From positions 1-9,261 of the forward strand of contig WLCR01000031.1 in the NCBI GenBank assembly GCA_009705235.1: DNA of 9,261 nucleotides. Reading direction: 5' to 3'. Source of the stretch: Actinomycetota bacterium (GTDB taxonomy: Bacteria; Actinomycetota; Actinomycetes; Nanopelagicales; Nanopelagicaceae). A program made the position numbers and the translations under genes. The notes beneath the pieces were generated by a model. It did no database searches and was not told the DNA's origin. It saw only the letters and a list, made by a program, of their open reading frames with translations. The number at the start of each line of letters is the position of its first letter. The stretch's first letter is position 1. Below, in pieces: positions 7,612 through 9,261 of the stretch.

Positions 7612-8355
7612 ATGTGTGGTCGTTATGCGCAAACAGCCGATATGCGCGAACTCATGGAGCAGTTTGAGGTCAGTGGTACATCGCCACAAAGCTCGTTGCC
7701 GCTGAACTGGAACATTGCACCAACAAATCCAATTTATATCATTCGCGCCGATGATCGAACTGGCAAAGATACACAGAGCAAAAAAGCATTGGCTACGGTT
7801 TCGTGGGGATTAATTGGTCCATGGTTAACAGATATGCACGAAGCACGCGCTTCGCAATCTCGAGCGATTAACGCTCGCAGCGAATCGATTCATGAAAAGC
7901 CAACATTTAGAAATGCATTCAGATCCACGCGTTGCTTGATACCTGCGACCGGGTATTACGAATGGGCAACCGCCTTGGGTCAATATCGACCTAAGCAACC
8001 TTTTTACATCACTTCTCGTAATGGTTTGCAGCTTCCTATCGCCGGAATCTGGAGCAGTTGGACCGCACCTAATGGCGAAATTATTGAAACCGCATCGATC
8101 ATCACTCAAGAAGCCCAAGGTGAACTTGAAACAATTCATAGCCGCATGCCAGTTTTCATGCCAAGTGATCGCTGGGATACCTGGCTGAACCCGCGCAATT
8201 CCGATGTGAATGAATTGAAAGCCTTGATGGTTGTAGAGCACCCGGAATCAATTGTTATCGCGCGCCCAGTTTCGGACGCGGTAAATAGCGTGGCAAATAA
8301 TGGAAAAGAGTTAACGATTGAAACACCTTTAGGAGAGCCAGAAACCCTGTTTTAG
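7612..8355 (+). CDS. yedK: SRAP-domain protein (YedK/HMCES family), abasic-site DNA crosslinker
   Basis: 247 residues, typical for the SOS-response-associated peptidase (SRAP) family. Homologues YedK and HMCES bind single-stranded DNA and form a covalent thiazolidine link between Cys2 and abasic sites, shielding them during replication. The sequence begins MCGRYAQ, so Cys2 becomes the N-terminus once Met is removed, which also fixes the start. Other family motifs are LNWNIAPT (31-38), WGLIGPW (65-71), INARSESIHEKPTFRNAF (86-103), RCLIPATGYYEW with Glu117, and IHSRMPV with His176, corresponding to the catalytic Asn, Glu and His. It is divergent from aroA, a neighbourhood I also recall in mycobacteria. 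No LexA-type operator was recognised in the 44-bp gap, so SOS control is not supported here. The older 'peptidase' label refers to self-processing chemistry rather than general proteolysis. Confidence 0.94.
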   Translation: MCGRYAQTADMRELMEQFEVSGTSPQSSLPLNWNIAPTNPIYIIRADDRTGKDTQSKKALATVSWGLIGPWLTDMHEARASQSRAINARSESIHEKPTFRNAFRSTRCLIPATGYYEWATALGQYRPKQPFYITSRNGLQLPIAGIWSSWTAPNGEIIETASIITQEAQGELETIHSRMPVFMPSDRWDTWLNPRNSDVNELKALMVVEHPESIVIARPVSDAVNSVANNGKELTIETPLGEPETLF

Positions 8356-8401
8356 CGATAGTGTTTTGGGCGATGTCAACGGAACTAGTTAGTGAGAGCT
8401 C

Positions 8402-8406
8402 AGGGG
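8402..8406 (+). promoter_or_regulatory. Ribosome-binding site deciding the start of the hotdog-fold gene
   Basis: AGGGG lies 6 nt before the ATG at 8413. An in-frame GTG at 8392 has only a poor upstream GGA, so the ATG is preferred although the longer form adds just seven residues. Confidence 0.6.
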
Positions 8407-8412
8407 ATAACT

Positions 8413-8832
8413 ATGCATCCTGCTGAAGAGGTTATCGGTGCTGTTGGCTTAACAGAAATGGTTGTGCGTCCAGGCGACACATCACTTGCAATAGGTATTG
8501 GTGATCTTCCAATTATCGCTCCATCATTACTAATTAACTTAATGGAACATGCTGCGATATTGTCTTTAGATCTCTTCTTAGAACCTGAAGAGACAACAAT
8601 CCCTGTAAGTGTTGAGTTTATTTCGTTATCGCCTGCAAGCATTGGCGCTGAATTACGTGGCACATCACGCGTAATTGAAATAGCAGGAAAAGAATTAACC
8701 TTTGAATGCGAAGTCTATGAACATGATCGTCAGATCGCAGCAGCCTTAATAAAAAGATCAACGGTGGAGCGAGTATCTTTTCTCGCCCGCACCGCTGCTC
8801 TTAATCTTGTTCACGATTCCAGTAAAAACTAA
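8413..8832 (+). CDS. Hotdog-fold thioesterase-like protein (FlK-related)
   Basis: 139 residues from the preferred ATG (146 if the GTG at 8392 is used). The pattern fits the single-domain thioesterases related to fluoroacetyl-CoA thioesterase FlK: an N-terminal beta strand region, then PSLLINLMEHAA (37-48) forming the central hotdog helix with Glu45, then strands IPVSVEFISLSPA (63-75), ELRGTSRVIEIAGKELTFEC and EVYEHDRQIAAALIKR. By family such proteins hydrolyse acyl-CoA thioesters. In FlK a Thr, a Glu and a His form the catalytic set; here Ser38 and Glu45 could fill the first two, but the expected His in the strand after the helix seems to be Phe69. The substrate is unknown and activity is uncertain. 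It follows the SRAP gene by 57 bp and may share its transcript. The fold is a recognition from memory and could be wrong in subfamily. Confidence 0.72.
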   Translation: MHPAEEVIGAVGLTEMVVRPGDTSLAIGIGDLPIIAPSLLINLMEHAAILSLDLFLEPEETTIPVSVEFISLSPASIGAELRGTSRVIEIAGKELTFECEVYEHDRQIAAALIKRSTVERVSFLARTAALNLVHDSSKN

Positions 8833-8862
8833 AATCGCTTAAATTTTTTATTTGCTTAAGAA

Positions 8863-9252
8863 TTAGGCCTTCTTAGTGGCCCAAAAGATCTCTGCAATTT
8901 CATCAATCTTTGCAATCAATGAATCCGCAACTGCAACATCTTGAGTTCCCTTTGTACCTGCAGCACCTGCAAGCTTTGTTGCCTCGTTAAATAATGAGTG
9001 CAACTGTGGGTACGCCTCGAAGTGTGGAGCCTTGAAGTAATCAGTCCACAGCACCCATAGGTGCTCCTTAACCTGATGTGAACGCTCTTCCTTAATCGCC
9101 ACTGAGCGTGAGCGGAAATCTGCATCTGTATTTGCTGCGTACTTTTCCATGCATGCCTTTACAGATAGCGCTTCAATCTTTGCCTGCGCTGGATCGTAAA
9201 CTCCACATGGAAGATCGCAGTGTGCGTAGACAGTTGTCTTTGGTGCAAACAT
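8863..9252 (-). CDS. sodN: Nickel superoxide dismutase (Ni-SOD) precursor
   Basis: 129 residues from the ATG at 9252. The nickel hook HCDLPCGVY starts at residue 11. Removing MFAPKTTVYA would expose His1, Cys2 and Cys6, the nickel ligands of the mature enzyme, which converts superoxide to oxygen and peroxide. Counting from His1, Glu17, Arg47, Asp61 and Tyr62 are all present, and the protein ends FWATKKA, very like Streptomyces SodN. The mature form would be 119 residues, close to the usual 117. The leader is normally cut by the peptidase SodX, whose gene often neighbours sodN; it is not in the window and may lie to the right. The frame stays open upstream (GAG AAG AAA before the ATG), and the Streptomyces leader is about 14 residues, so the real start may be a few codons outside the window. 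Alternatively GAGAAG is the ribosome-binding site for the ATG at 9252. Confidence 0.95.
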   Translation of the reverse strand: MFAPKTTVYAHCDLPCGVYDPAQAKIEALSVKACMEKYAANTDADFRSRSVAIKEERSHQVKEHLWVLWTDYFKAPHFEAYPQLHSLFNEATKLAGAAGTKGTQDVAVADSLIAKIDEIAEIFWATKKA

Positions 9253-9261
9253 TTTCTTCTC

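Noticed and set aside
7825..8241. 138-codon minus-strand open frame opposite the SRAP gene.
   Set aside because: The SRAP frame carries all family motifs; the opposing translation has no recognisable domain.
8392..8412. GTG start giving a 146-residue hotdog protein.
   Set aside because: The ATG at 8413 has AGGGG at a proper 6-nt spacing; the GTG has no convincing ribosome-binding site.
8838..8860. Weak inverted repeat CTTAA...TTAAG between the convergent hotdog gene and sodN, a possible terminator.
   Set aside because: Only five A/T-rich base pairs around a 13-nt loop; too unstable to call, although its position would suit a terminator.

Overview
The window looks like ordinary chromosomal sequence from a low-to-mid-GC actinobacterium, possibly a freshwater planktonic lineage of the acI / Nanopelagicales kind (the lineage is an inference; no search was run). 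The actinobacterial signs are a UPF0182 membrane protein, an initiator tRNA with C1:U72 that, from memory, closely resembles the Streptomyces one, a nickel superoxide dismutase very like that of Streptomyces, and the block hisN, rsgA, aroA with a divergent SRAP (YedK-type) gene. I recall aroA with an SRAP neighbour in mycobacteria too. Coding density is very high and most intergenic gaps are under 100 bp.

Layout. At the left edge is the 3' two-thirds of a UPF0182 gene (+), then an initiator tRNA-Met gene (+) and a strong hairpin that can terminate transcription from both sides. From about 2.0 to 7.6 kb four genes lie on the minus strand. In transcription order they are aroA (EPSP synthase, shikimate pathway), rsgA (30S-maturation GTPase, sharing an ATGA with aroA), a 98-bp gap holding a 12-bp direct repeat, hisN (histidinol-phosphatase of the inositol-monophosphatase family) and a Cu(I) P1B-type ATPase, whose ribosome-binding site abuts the hisN stop. 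Divergent from aroA, across 44 bp, are the SRAP gene and a small hotdog-fold thioesterase-like gene (+). The right edge holds sodN (Ni-SOD), convergent with the thioesterase-like gene; its extreme 5' end may lie outside the window.

How the genes relate. The central block combines amino-acid biosynthesis (aroA, hisN), ribosome assembly (rsgA) and copper export. The shared theme with sodN is metal and oxidative-stress handling, but nothing shows they are co-regulated. No mobile element, CRISPR array, phage gene or toxin-antitoxin pair was seen, and I found no convincing unknown system. The points most worth checking are the copper ATPase translated directly behind hisN, the 12-bp repeat upstream of hisN, the back-to-back leaderless-type promoters between aroA and the SRAP gene, the hotdog protein that seems to lack the FlK catalytic histidine, and the uncertain start and maturation of the Ni-SOD.
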